Shown one piece after another: positions 14,774 to 22,246 of a stretch of 64,000 bases of DNA; the stretch's first letter is position 1; each line of letters starts with the position of its first letter. The position numbers and the translations under genes are program-made. The DNA is from an uncultured Rhodospirillales bacterium. GTDB lineage: Bacteria > Pseudomonadota > Alphaproteobacteria > Kiloniellales > Kiloniellaceae. The stretch lies in the NCBI GenBank assembly GCA_913060675.1, contig CAJXUS010000010.1, positions 1 to 64,000 on the forward strand, read 5' to 3'. Under the pieces are notes generated by a model. The model was not told the DNA's origin and ran no database searches. It saw only the letters and a program-made list of their open reading frames with translations.

Positions 14774-15310
14774 ATGACAATTTATTTAGAAGAACTCAAC
14801 GCCGGGGACACTTGGTCCTGGGTGGTTTCTGACCTGGTCGATACTTACCCGGCCAGTGACGGATGGGTCCTGTCCTATGTGCTGATATCAGGTACAGAAA
14901 AGATAACTTTTTCCGCATTGGATAACGGTGACAAATTCCAGGTGTTGGTGCCCGCCGCAACCACTGCCAGTTATGTGGATGGCAAGTATGGTTGGGCGGC
15001 TTTTGTCTTAAAAGATGGCGACCGGTTCGGGGTTGGAAGCGGCAATATGGAAGTGTTGCCCGATCTAGTAGCGGCAACCAATGCGGATACCCGAAGCCAT
15101 GCCAGCAAAACCCTGGAAGCTATTGAAGCGGTTATCCAAAAGCGCGCCAGTAAGGACCAAAACTCCTACGAGATTGACGGGCGCAAGTTGGAGCGAATGT
15201 CCTTGCCCGACCTCCTGACCTTTCGCAAAACCTACCGCCGCGAAGTCTACCTGGAAGACCTGAAGAACAAGGGGAAATCCCCGGTTCGTTATATCAAACT
15301 GCAATACTAG
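14774..15310 (+). CDS. gpW-like head-tail joining protein with extra N-terminal domain
   Basis: 178 residues. The C-terminal 60-70 residues (about 105-175) match the gpW head-tail joining pattern: YEIDGRKLERMSLPDLLTFR then KTYRREVYLEDLKNKG. The first 95 residues form an unrelated beta-rich domain (EELNAGDTWSWVV). gpW alone is about 68 residues in lambda, so this is a fused or extended version. It plugs the portal after packaging. Lies between terminase and portal, the lambda order. Confidence 0.7.
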   Translation: MTIYLEELNAGDTWSWVVSDLVDTYPASDGWVLSYVLISGTEKITFSALDNGDKFQVLVPAATTASYVDGKYGWAAFVLKDGDRFGVGSGNMEVLPDLVAATNADTRSHASKTLEAIEAVIQKRASKDQNSYEIDGRKLERMSLPDLLTFRKTYRREVYLEDLKNKGKSPVRYIKLQY

Positions 15311-15319
15311 GGGGCGCTT

Positions 15320-16822
15320 ATGAAATTACCATCACTCTTTGGGCGCAATCAAACCCCACCAACTAACCGGCGTACCCCGCCTCGCTTTTCCAAGCGGGCC
15401 TATGACGCCGCCACCAAGGACCGCCAGACCTTTAGTTGGGAATTGTCCCACAAAAATGCCGACGGTGAAATCCGTATGGTGTTACCAATCCTTCGCAATG
15501 CGTCACGGGAGTTGGAGAGAAACGACGGCTACGCCAGAAGTTACCTTGGCCGCCTTACCCGCAATGTAGTGGGGCCTAAAGGCATACTATTACAAGCCCG
15601 CTCCAAAGGCTTGGACGGCGAACTGGATAAAGCAGACAACGCCGCTATAGAGAAGGCCTACAAGAAATGGGGTAACAAAAAGAACTGTACAGTAGCGGGC
15701 ACCCTGTCTTGGTTATCGGTTCAACAAGCCCTGATCCGTACCGTTGCCCGCGACGGTGAAGCCATTATCCGAATGATTAAGGGTAAGGGGGCCGGAAATC
15801 CTTTTCACTTTGCCTTGCAAATTTTCGAAGCCGACCACCTGGACGAAACCTATTGCGAAGATTTGAGAAACGGCAACCGTATTTGGATGGGTGTTGAATA
15901 TAACTCCTATGGAAAGCCATTATTCTACCATTTACTTGCCCAGCATCCCGGCGCGGATACCTATAACCGGGGTGGACGAAGATATATAAAAATTCCCGCT
16001 GAGGAAATCTTGCACCCCTTTGTGGTCGAGCGTTTCTCGCAATCGCGTGGTGTGCCCTGGATGACAGCGGCGGCCAAAAAACTGCATATGCTTTCGGCAT
16101 ATGAACGCGCCGAACTGGTCGCGGCCAGGACCGCCGCTATCAAGATGGGCTTTTATGAAGCCACCGACCCCGAAGCCATGCCAGATGGTTTTGGCCAAGC
16201 AGCCGACGAAGGCGAATTTATAGACCGTGCCGAGGAAGGCACCTTCGAGATTGTGCCCCAGGGTTACAGCCTTAAAACCTTTGATCCCCAGCACCCTAAT
16301 TCGGCCTTTCCCGATTTTAGAAAATCCATGTTACGGGGCGCGTCGGCGGGCCTTCAGGTTTCCTATAATGGCCTTGGTGCCGATCTGGAAAACGTCAACT
16401 ATTCCAGCTTGCGCCAAGGTGCCCTGGATGAACGTGACGAATGGCGCTTATTGCAACATTGGATGATTGAAAACGTACACCAGGAAATTTATGAAAACTG
16501 GTTATCCATGGCGCTTTTAACTCCAGCCCTTCCCCTGCCCTTTTCCAAATTTGAAAAATTTTTGGAAGTCGAGTGGCAACCGCGCGGCTGGTCCTGGGTT
16601 GATCCATTGAAAGAAGTTCAAGCCGGTTTGATGGCCGTCAATGGCGGGATTGAAACCCTCCGCAATATCGTGGCCGAACGCGGCGGCGACCTAGAAGAAA
16701 ACTTCAAAATAACCAAAGCAGACAACGACCTGGCCAAATCTTACGGCCTGAATTTTGACGAAAGGAAAGCCGATGCCAAAGGAAGTGGACCCCCAGGCAA
16801 GCCAGACCAAGACGAAGACTGA
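15320..16822 (+). CDS. Portal protein, lambda gpB family
   Basis: 500 residues. N-terminal RAYDAATKDR and SRELERNDGYARSYLGRL, then LQIFEADHLDE, GVEYNSYGKPLFYHLL and LHPFVVERFSQSRGVPWMT are all hallmarks of the lambda portal family. It forms the dodecameric DNA gate at one capsid vertex. Strong GGGGGCGCTT precedes ATG 15320. Its 3' end overlaps the protease-capsid gene by about 50 nt. Confidence 0.93.
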   Translation: MKLPSLFGRNQTPPTNRRTPPRFSKRAYDAATKDRQTFSWELSHKNADGEIRMVLPILRNASRELERNDGYARSYLGRLTRNVVGPKGILLQARSKGLDGELDKADNAAIEKAYKKWGNKKNCTVAGTLSWLSVQQALIRTVARDGEAIIRMIKGKGAGNPFHFALQIFEADHLDETYCEDLRNGNRIWMGVEYNSYGKPLFYHLLAQHPGADTYNRGGRRYIKIPAEEILHPFVVERFSQSRGVPWMTAAAKKLHMLSAYERAELVAARTAAIKMGFYEATDPEAMPDGFGQAADEGEFIDRAEEGTFEIVPQGYSLKTFDPQHPNSAFPDFRKSMLRGASAGLQVSYNGLGADLENVNYSSLRQGALDERDEWRLLQHWMIENVHQEIYENWLSMALLTPALPLPFSKFEKFLEVEWQPRGWSWVDPLKEVQAGLMAVNGGIETLRNIVAERGGDLEENFKITKADNDLAKSYGLNFDERKADAKGSGPPGKPDQDED

Positions 16823-18677
16823 AGAAATCCAAAAGACCGGCACCCAATTTCGGGCCGGTGAAGTCATTATGGGCCGCGCTCCAGGCGACGGCGAAGAAGA
16901 CGACCGCCGGGTGGAAGTTTCTTTTTCCTCTGATGCTCACATACCCCGCTGGTTTGGTGACGAAATCTTGGACCATGCCGCCGGGTCTATTCGCTCAGAT
17001 TTCATTTTGAGCGGACGCGCCCCATTGCTGATGGACCACGACCCCCGCGACCAAATCGGGGTAGTTGAAAAAGTCCAGTTTGGTAATGACGGCAAAGGCC
17101 GCGCAACCGTTCGCCTGGGCAAGACGGCCCGCGCTGATGATGAACTATTACAAATTCGTGACGGCATACGCCAGAACGTTTCCGTGGGTTACCGCGTCCA
17201 TAAATACGTCCGTGAAGAAATGGACGGCGACGGGGATAACTCGGTCTACAGGGCAACCGATTGGGAACCCTTTGAAATCAGCCTAGTAAGCGTTCCGGCG
17301 GATACGTCGGTCGGGGTTGGACGCTCGAACGAACAGACAATCGACACTATTTTCCAAAGGGATAACGTAATGCCACAAAAAACAGCACCTACAACAGCAC
17401 CAGCAACAACAGAAACAGTTGTCACCGACGCCGCCCAGGTTCGTAATGCCGAACTTTTACGGATGCGTAATATTGAAGCCATGGTCAAAGAACATAAGCT
17501 GGAAGCGGCTATGGGGGAACGCGCCATCCAGGATGGCACGTCTTCAAATGAATTTGCGATCCAGGCCTTGAACGAAATTGCCAAGACCCGACCAAGCCAG
17601 GTTCGCCACGCGGAGGAACCAGATATCGGTTTGGATGAAAAGGAAATTAAATCCTATTCTTTCTTGCGCGCCATGAATGCCCTGGCCAACCCAAAAAACC
17701 AGGCCTTGCAAGACTTGGCGGGGTTTGAAATTGAAGCATCACGCGCCGCCGAACAGAAAACAGGCCAGGCCGCAAAGGGTATCCTGGTTCCCGCTGAAAT
17801 CATGAAACGGGCAATCAGTCCTCTTGATATCCGCGCGCCTATGAACGTGGGCACACCAACCGCCGGGGGTAACCTGGTGGATACCACTCTGATGACGTCC
17901 AGCTTTATTGAATTGCTGCGCGCCAAAGAAATACTGTCCAAACTTGGGGCCTTCTATCTTACGGGCCTAAACGGTAACCTGGCCATTCCAAAACAAACTG
18001 GCGGCGCGGCTGCTTTTTGGGTTTCAACGGAAGGTGGTGACGTTAGCGAAACCGCAGCAACGATCGGCCAGGTTCCTTTGGCTCCAAAAACATTGGGTGC
18101 CTTTACTGACCTAACCCGCCAATTCCTGATGCAATCTTCCATGGATGCCGAGGCCTTCGCCCGTAACCAGTTGGTTACAGCCCTAAGCTTAGAAATTAGC
18201 AAAAAATCGCTTTATGGCACCGGGGCTGCTGGTGAAATTAAAGGGGTGGCGAACCAAACCGGCATTAATACCACCACCTTTGGGGCGGCGGACCCGACCT
18301 TCGCGGAAGTGGTCGCCATGGAAACCGAAATCGCCGCCGATGATGCCGACGTGGACACCATGGGTTATGCCTTTGATGCCCGGATGCGCGGCCACTTGAA
18401 GACCAAAGAAAAATTTGCCAGCACAGGCAAGACCATTTGGGAAGAAGGTGGGTCAGTGAATGGCTATGTCCCTGGTGTTTCCAATCAAATTACCCAGGGC
18501 GATATGTTCTTCGGTAACTGGGCAAGTTTGATTGTGGGTATGTGGGGCGGTCTTGATCTCCTGGTTGATCCTTACACCAACTCAAAATCTGGCACCATTC
18601 GTGTAGTCGCACACCAGTCAATTGATACGGCGGTCCGCCACCCGGAAAGCTTCTGCCACTCAAATGACGGCGTTTAA
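16773..18677 (+). CDS. HK97-type prohead protease fused to major capsid protein
   Basis: 634 residues from ATG 16773 (AAAGGAAAGCC upstream). Residues about 20-185 are the prohead protease: LLMDHDPRDQIG with the active His, GIRQNVSVGYRV with the Ser and FEISLVSVPADTSVGVGR. Residues about 210-290 are a helical, delta-like scaffold segment. Residues about 320-630 are an HK97-fold capsid: LAIPKQTGGAAAFWVSTEGG, LTRQFLMQSSMDAEAFARNQ, SKKSLYGTGAAGEIKG. One polypeptide therefore supplies protease, scaffold and shell. A terminator follows directly, consistent with high-level expression. Confidence 0.92.
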   Translation: MPKEVDPQASQTKTKTEEIQKTGTQFRAGEVIMGRAPGDGEEDDRRVEVSFSSDAHIPRWFGDEILDHAAGSIRSDFILSGRAPLLMDHDPRDQIGVVEKVQFGNDGKGRATVRLGKTARADDELLQIRDGIRQNVSVGYRVHKYVREEMDGDGDNSVYRATDWEPFEISLVSVPADTSVGVGRSNEQTIDTIFQRDNVMPQKTAPTTAPATTETVVTDAAQVRNAELLRMRNIEAMVKEHKLEAAMGERAIQDGTSSNEFAIQALNEIAKTRPSQVRHAEEPDIGLDEKEIKSYSFLRAMNALANPKNQALQDLAGFEIEASRAAEQKTGQAAKGILVPAEIMKRAISPLDIRAPMNVGTPTAGGNLVDTTLMTSSFIELLRAKEILSKLGAFYLTGLNGNLAIPKQTGGAAAFWVSTEGGDVSETAATIGQVPLAPKTLGAFTDLTRQFLMQSSMDAEAFARNQLVTALSLEISKKSLYGTGAAGEIKGVANQTGINTTTFGAADPTFAEVVAMETEIAADDADVDTMGYAFDARMRGHLKTKEKFASTGKTIWEEGGSVNGYVPGVSNQITQGDMFFGNWASLIVGMWGGLDLLVDPYTNSKSGTIRVVAHQSIDTAVRHPESFCHSNDGV

Positions 18678-18707
18678 TTAACCAAAGCCTATAGCGGGTA
18701 AACTTAT

Positions 18708-18736
18708 GGGGACGGCCTGGCCGCCCCCTTTTTCTT
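18708..18736 (+). terminator. Intrinsic terminator after the capsid gene
   Basis: GGGG-A-CGG...CCG-C-CCCC with one A/C mismatch, followed by CTTTTTCTTT. It lies between the capsid gene and the next head gene and would reduce downstream transcription relative to capsid. Confidence 0.6.
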
Positions 18737-18752
18737 TGAGAAAGGGACAGCA

Positions 18753-19025
18753 ATGTCTAAAAAAATAGGCGTGATCCTAAAGGACACCGTGGCCGATGGC
18801 GGACGGGTCAAAAAAGACGACGTGGTAGAAATCGGCACCGACGATTTTAATTTGTTAAAAAGCCTGGGTCGTATCCGCAAAGCCGATAAGGACGAAGCCA
18901 AGTTGGTGGGCAAAAACTTGGGCGATAACCCCGGCAAGGAAAAGAAGGAACTTCCCCCAGCCCCTACTAAGAACCCAACACCACCAAACAACGCCCCCGC
19001 AAAAGGCGCGGAAAAAACTGACTAA
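18753..19025 (+). CDS. Small head-region protein, 90 aa
   Basis: Residues 1-50 (MSKKIGVILKDTVADGGRVK, then a second short domain with DDFNLLKSLGRIRKAD) resemble the short domains of capsid accessory proteins. The C-terminal 40 residues are a low-complexity Pro/Ala/Lys tail. Unrecognised beyond position, which is where lambda has D or FI. GAAAGGG precedes the ATG. Confidence 0.55.
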   Translation: MSKKIGVILKDTVADGGRVKKDDVVEIGTDDFNLLKSLGRIRKADKDEAKLVGKNLGDNPGKEKKELPPAPTKNPTPPNNAPAKGAEKTD

Positions 19026-19348
19026 TGGCCTTTGAAGACCCCGAAGACTTGGACGGGTTTTTCGATCCTGAAGAATTCGGGGTCGAAGCCCGTTACCGCG
19101 CCGACAACCTGGGGGACGGCGTTTTAATTCCAGTAATGTATTCGTCTGGGGACCAATTAGCCGACGTTCTGGGCGGCTCTATCCTGGCAGACAATTTACA
19201 AATAACCCTGCCTATTCACCTTCTCCCTGGCCTTAAAGAGGGGGATAGCTTTGAAATTGACGGGGTCGTCATGGTGTTAGATGAAGACCCGCGAAAAACC
19301 AAAACCTCTTCCCTTTGGCAAGCCCTTTTAGCAAAGGCGGACGAATGA
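19025..19348 (+). CDS. Head-tail joining protein, FII-like
   Basis: 107 residues, close to lambda FII (117). ATG overlaps the previous stop (TAATG) and its own stop is coupled to the next gene (ATGA). FFDPEEFGVEARYRADNLGD at the start and GDSFEIDGVVMVLDEDPR near the end fit the Phage_attach (FII) pattern. Forms the tail-attachment ring under the portal. Family call from pattern and position. Confidence 0.6.
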   Translation: MAFEDPEDLDGFFDPEEFGVEARYRADNLGDGVLIPVMYSSGDQLADVLGGSILADNLQITLPIHLLPGLKEGDSFEIDGVVMVLDEDPRKTKTSSLWQALLAKADE

Positions 19349-20028
19349 CTATAAGAGCGGCAATAGAAGGCAATTTGTCAGCCCATATAAAAGACCAATG
19401 GTCCATGGTGGGCAAGGCAACCAGCCGGGGCTTTCGTGAAGCTGGCAAGGGTATGGTGGGAGACCTCAAACAGGATGCAACGTCCGCCCGCTTGGGCAAG
19501 CTTGGTAAGGCCTGGAAGTTTCGCACTTATCGAAGCCGCAAAAGCCCTTTTGAAAATGTGGCCTTTGTCTATGCCAAGGGCGGGGAGAGAACGCGCGGGG
19601 CACTTAGGGCCTTTTCCTATGGCGCGGAAGTCCGATCCCAGAAGGGGCGATTTCTGCTTATCCCTACTGGCTTTAATTTAAAAAAAGGACGTCGGGGTGG
19701 CCGGGTGCTTTATCAACCCAACGAGCTAACCGGGGCCTTTGTTCGCAAGTCGGCAAACGGTCAACTCTTGTTATTTGCGCCAGTGCAAAAAGGCTCTAGG
19801 AAGGTCAACGGTAAAATCCGCGAACAGGCTTATGTTAATGACAAGTTATTGGGGTCAGGTCGGATTAAGCGGTCGCGGGAAATCCTTAAACACCGCGCCG
19901 TGCCCATGTTTATTTTGGTGCCAAAGACTTCCATAAAAAAACGTCTAAACACCAACCAGATAGCCCAGAAATGGCAGACAAAAGCCGTGGGCCTGGTGAT
20001 TAAGTATTGGAACCAATTGGATGGCTGA
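19345..20028 (+). CDS. Minor tail/tail-completion protein (DUF6441-like, gpZ position)
   Basis: 227 residues from ATG 19345. Very basic, with FREAGKGMVGDLKQD, KAWKFRTYRSRKSP and GRFLLIPTGFNLKKGRRGGR. This pattern fits the phage DUF6441 family. It lies between the FII-like and U-like genes, where lambda has Z, so a role in tail completion is inferred. Confidence 0.6.
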   Translation: MTIRAAIEGNLSAHIKDQWSMVGKATSRGFREAGKGMVGDLKQDATSARLGKLGKAWKFRTYRSRKSPFENVAFVYAKGGERTRGALRAFSYGAEVRSQKGRFLLIPTGFNLKKGRRGGRVLYQPNELTGAFVRKSANGQLLLFAPVQKGSRKVNGKIREQAYVNDKLLGSGRIKRSREILKHRAVPMFILVPKTSIKKRLNTNQIAQKWQTKAVGLVIKYWNQLDG

Positions 20029-20455
20029 CAGCACACGCGAAACCGCCTTAAAGGCCTTACTGGTTTTATTGAAAACAATACCTGGTCCAGACGTGACCAG
20101 GAACAGCCCCGAACCAAAAAAAATACCAAACGCTGGCTGGATAAATTTAGACGATGGCGACCCCGGCGAACCCGACGTCCTGTTGTCCCCAACCCTTTAC
20201 GAATTTGACCACGAAGTAGAAATACAGGTCATTGTCAAAGGCGTTGACCCGGAAAAACGAGACTTGGCTTTTGATGTTATTTTGCAAGCGATTTCAGCGG
20301 CCATTCTGGGTGACGAAACCCTGGGCGGCGCGGTTGATTACATGAGCGTCACCGCCATGGAATTCAACACCAACGACATAGAAGGCGCGGCGACAATAAA
20401 GGCCGGTCTGATTTCTTTATCCCTACAATATACAAGCCCTTCCCCGCTGGGGTAA
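20021..20455 (+). CDS. Tail terminator, lambda gpU-like
   Basis: 144 residues (lambda U is 131). Pattern of a tail terminator: N-terminal helix ETALKALLVLLKTI, then YEFDHEVEIQVIVKGVDPEK and a helix AFDVILQAISAAI. Overlaps the previous gene by 8 nt and precedes the tail tube gene. It should cap the tail tube and fix its length. Confidence 0.65.
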   Translation: MADSTRETALKALLVLLKTIPGPDVTRNSPEPKKIPNAGWINLDDGDPGEPDVLLSPTLYEFDHEVEIQVIVKGVDPEKRDLAFDVILQAISAAILGDETLGGAVDYMSVTAMEFNTNDIEGAATIKAGLISLSLQYTSPSPLG

Positions 20456-20478
20456 CGGCCTAATAGGAGTTTTACAAC

Positions 20479-21453
20479 ATGGCGAAAACACGCGCTTATG
20501 GGTCGGACGTTCAATGCCTTGCCGCCTTCGAAGCCACCTATGGCACCGCACCAAATGGTGGTGGTGGCGGGGTCTATACCAAGGTTTCTTTTTCTTCCGC
20601 TGATATTGGGGCAGAAAAGCCCCTGGGCTATTCTCCTTTGCTGGGCCAGGGGCGTGACGCGCAAGACCCCTTTTATGATGCCACAAACGTGGAAGGCTCC
20701 ATCAAGGTGCCGCTAGAACTCCGCGCCATTGGCTTCTGGTTAAAGGGTGTATTGGGTGCACCGGCTACCGTGGATAATACCGGCGGTAAATATACCCACA
20801 CCTTTAAATCCGGGGGGGATTTGCTTTCTCTGGCGCTCGAATTTGGCCACACAAAGCTGGCCACACAAAAGCACTTTCTAAACACCGGTGCAAAACTGGA
20901 TACCTTGTCTTTTCCGATGCAACGCACCGGCGCGGCGGAAGCTGATTTGGGCGTCATTGCCCAGGGGGAAACATCAGGCCCTACAGCCCAGGATGCCAGC
21001 CCCCTATCTTATGCCCTAAAGCGTTTCAATAACGGCAAAGGCTCTATTAAGGTAGCGGGCGGACAGCTTGCCAACGTTACCGCTGGGCAATTCTCTTTTT
21101 CCAATAACATGGAAAAGGTTGAAACAATCCGCGACGATGGCCTGATAGACGGGGCCGACGAAACCGAAGCCACCGCCACCGGCACCATTGACGTGCGCTT
21201 TTCAACCGATACCACCCTGGCGGATGCAATCGACGCGGAAACACCAGTGGCCTTGGAATATGGTTTCACCATACCAGGTGGGGCGGGCCATGCTCTGACC
21301 TTTAAGCTTCCGCGCGTCTTCTTACCCCGCAAGAAACTACCCATTTCCGGGCCTGGCGGCATTTCGGTGACTTACGATTGGCAAGCGGCTTTCGATAGTG
21401 TCGAAGGCCATATGTTGGAAGTTATTTTGGTCAACGACGTGGCCAGCTACTAA
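20479..21453 (+). CDS. Major tail (tube) protein
   Basis: 324 residues. Reads as a phage tail tube protein: AAFEATYGTAPNGGGG, DIGAEKPLGYSPLLGQGRDA, then repeated beta strands and a C-terminal FDSVEGHMLEVILVND. It polymerises into the non-contractile tube. TAGGAG precedes the ATG. It is followed by the frameshifted G/GT gene, the order used by lambda-type phages. Confidence 0.8.
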   Translation: MAKTRAYGSDVQCLAAFEATYGTAPNGGGGGVYTKVSFSSADIGAEKPLGYSPLLGQGRDAQDPFYDATNVEGSIKVPLELRAIGFWLKGVLGAPATVDNTGGKYTHTFKSGGDLLSLALEFGHTKLATQKHFLNTGAKLDTLSFPMQRTGAAEADLGVIAQGETSGPTAQDASPLSYALKRFNNGKGSIKVAGGQLANVTAGQFSFSNNMEKVETIRDDGLIDGADETEATATGTIDVRFSTDTTLADAIDAETPVALEYGFTIPGGAGHALTFKLPRVFLPRKKLPISGPGGISVTYDWQAAFDSVEGHMLEVILVNDVASY

Positions 21454-21464
21454 ACGGGGTTTTC

Positions 21465-21887
21465 ATGCTTAGACTATCACTTCCCACCAAACCCTATTGG
21501 ATTAATCTATCCAATGGGGTCAAGTTACAAGTGCGCCCTCTTAACACGGCGATTTATGAAGCGGCCAAGGTCAAGGGCTTCCGCCTGGCAGCCCAGGCCA
21601 CCCAGGAACATGGCAACGTCACAGAAGCGGGCGGCGAAGTTTCCGGCCTTCCAGACCTGGACGACGAAGACGGACGCCAGGGACTTTCCCAATTCCTCTT
21701 CACCGTGGCCCTGGCGCAATCCGCTGTGATCGCCTGGAAAGGGGTTTTACCTCCGAAGGGTAAAAGGGCCTTAAAAATATCACCTGAAGGTTTGCGGGCG
21801 CTTATGTCGGTGAACACCATGGCCGAAGACTTCCTGATCGAATACACCCGCCCGCACAAGGAAATGATTTCCGAGGGAAACGGTTAA
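21465..21887 (+). CDS. Tail assembly chaperone gpG-like
   Basis: 140 residues. It holds the place of lambda gpG between tube and tape-measure genes. The C-terminus reads HKEMISEGNG and the last sense codons contain the slippery heptamer G-GGA-AAC four bases before the stop. Most ribosomes should end here; a minority should shift back one base and make gpGT. These proteins coat and fold the tape measure. Confidence 0.8.
   Translation: MLRLSLPTKPYWINLSNGVKLQVRPLNTAIYEAAKVKGFRLAAQATQEHGNVTEAGGEVSGLPDLDDEDGRQGLSQFLFTVALAQSAVIAWKGVLPPKGKRALKISPEGLRALMSVNTMAEDFLIEYTRPHKEMISEGNG
21875..21881 (+). promoter_or_regulatory. Programmed -1 ribosomal frameshift site GGGAAAC
   Basis: Read in the gpG frame as GAG|GGA|AAC|GGT|TAA, the heptamer obeys the X-XXY-YYZ rule. 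Lambda uses GGGAAAG at the same point of its G/T genes. A -1 slip reads CGG TTA AAG GCC and stays open to 22246. Confidence 0.85.
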
Positions 21888-22246
21888 AGGCCCTGTCCGA
21901 ATGGCATTTCGGGCAAGGCCCTAAATATTGCGAAGGGTGCCAGGCTGAAGGGACACCCTGTTCCAAGGGGCTTAGAAACCCCGACGGCTCCAGGTGTACC
22001 TACGTAGAGCAAGAACCCCGCACCCTGGAAGGCGCTGAGGTTTGGGACTTGGTTTTAAAGTCGACCGGCCAATTAAACGTGGTTGGCATGGGTGGGACCG
22101 TCGGACTTAATTTTCCGGCGGTTTTTTCTTTGGCGGACGCCCTGGACTACAACCGGCGCACCCTTGCCGAATTATTGCCCTGGGCCGAACGCGGCCTGGT
22201 CGTGGCCATAAATACGAAAGACGGTGAAAACGATGGCGAAGTCTAA
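21881..22246 (+). CDS. gpT-like extension, made only as a gpGT fusion
   Basis: 121 codons in the -1 frame relative to gpG, with no sensible own start. Fused to the first 139 residues of gpG it gives a protein of about 260 residues. It begins RLKALSEWHFGQGPKYCEGC and has further cysteines (TPCSKG, SRCTY), a possible metal site. The C-terminal half has LADALDYNRRTLAELLPWAE. In lambda, gpGT links the tape measure to the tube protein. Confidence 0.8.
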   Translation, partial: RLKALSEWHFGQGPKYCEGCQAEGTPCSKGLRNPDGSRCTYVEQEPRTLEGAEVWDLVLKSTGQLNVVGMGGTVGLNFPAVFSLADALDYNRRTLAELLPWAERGLVVAINTKDGENDGEV

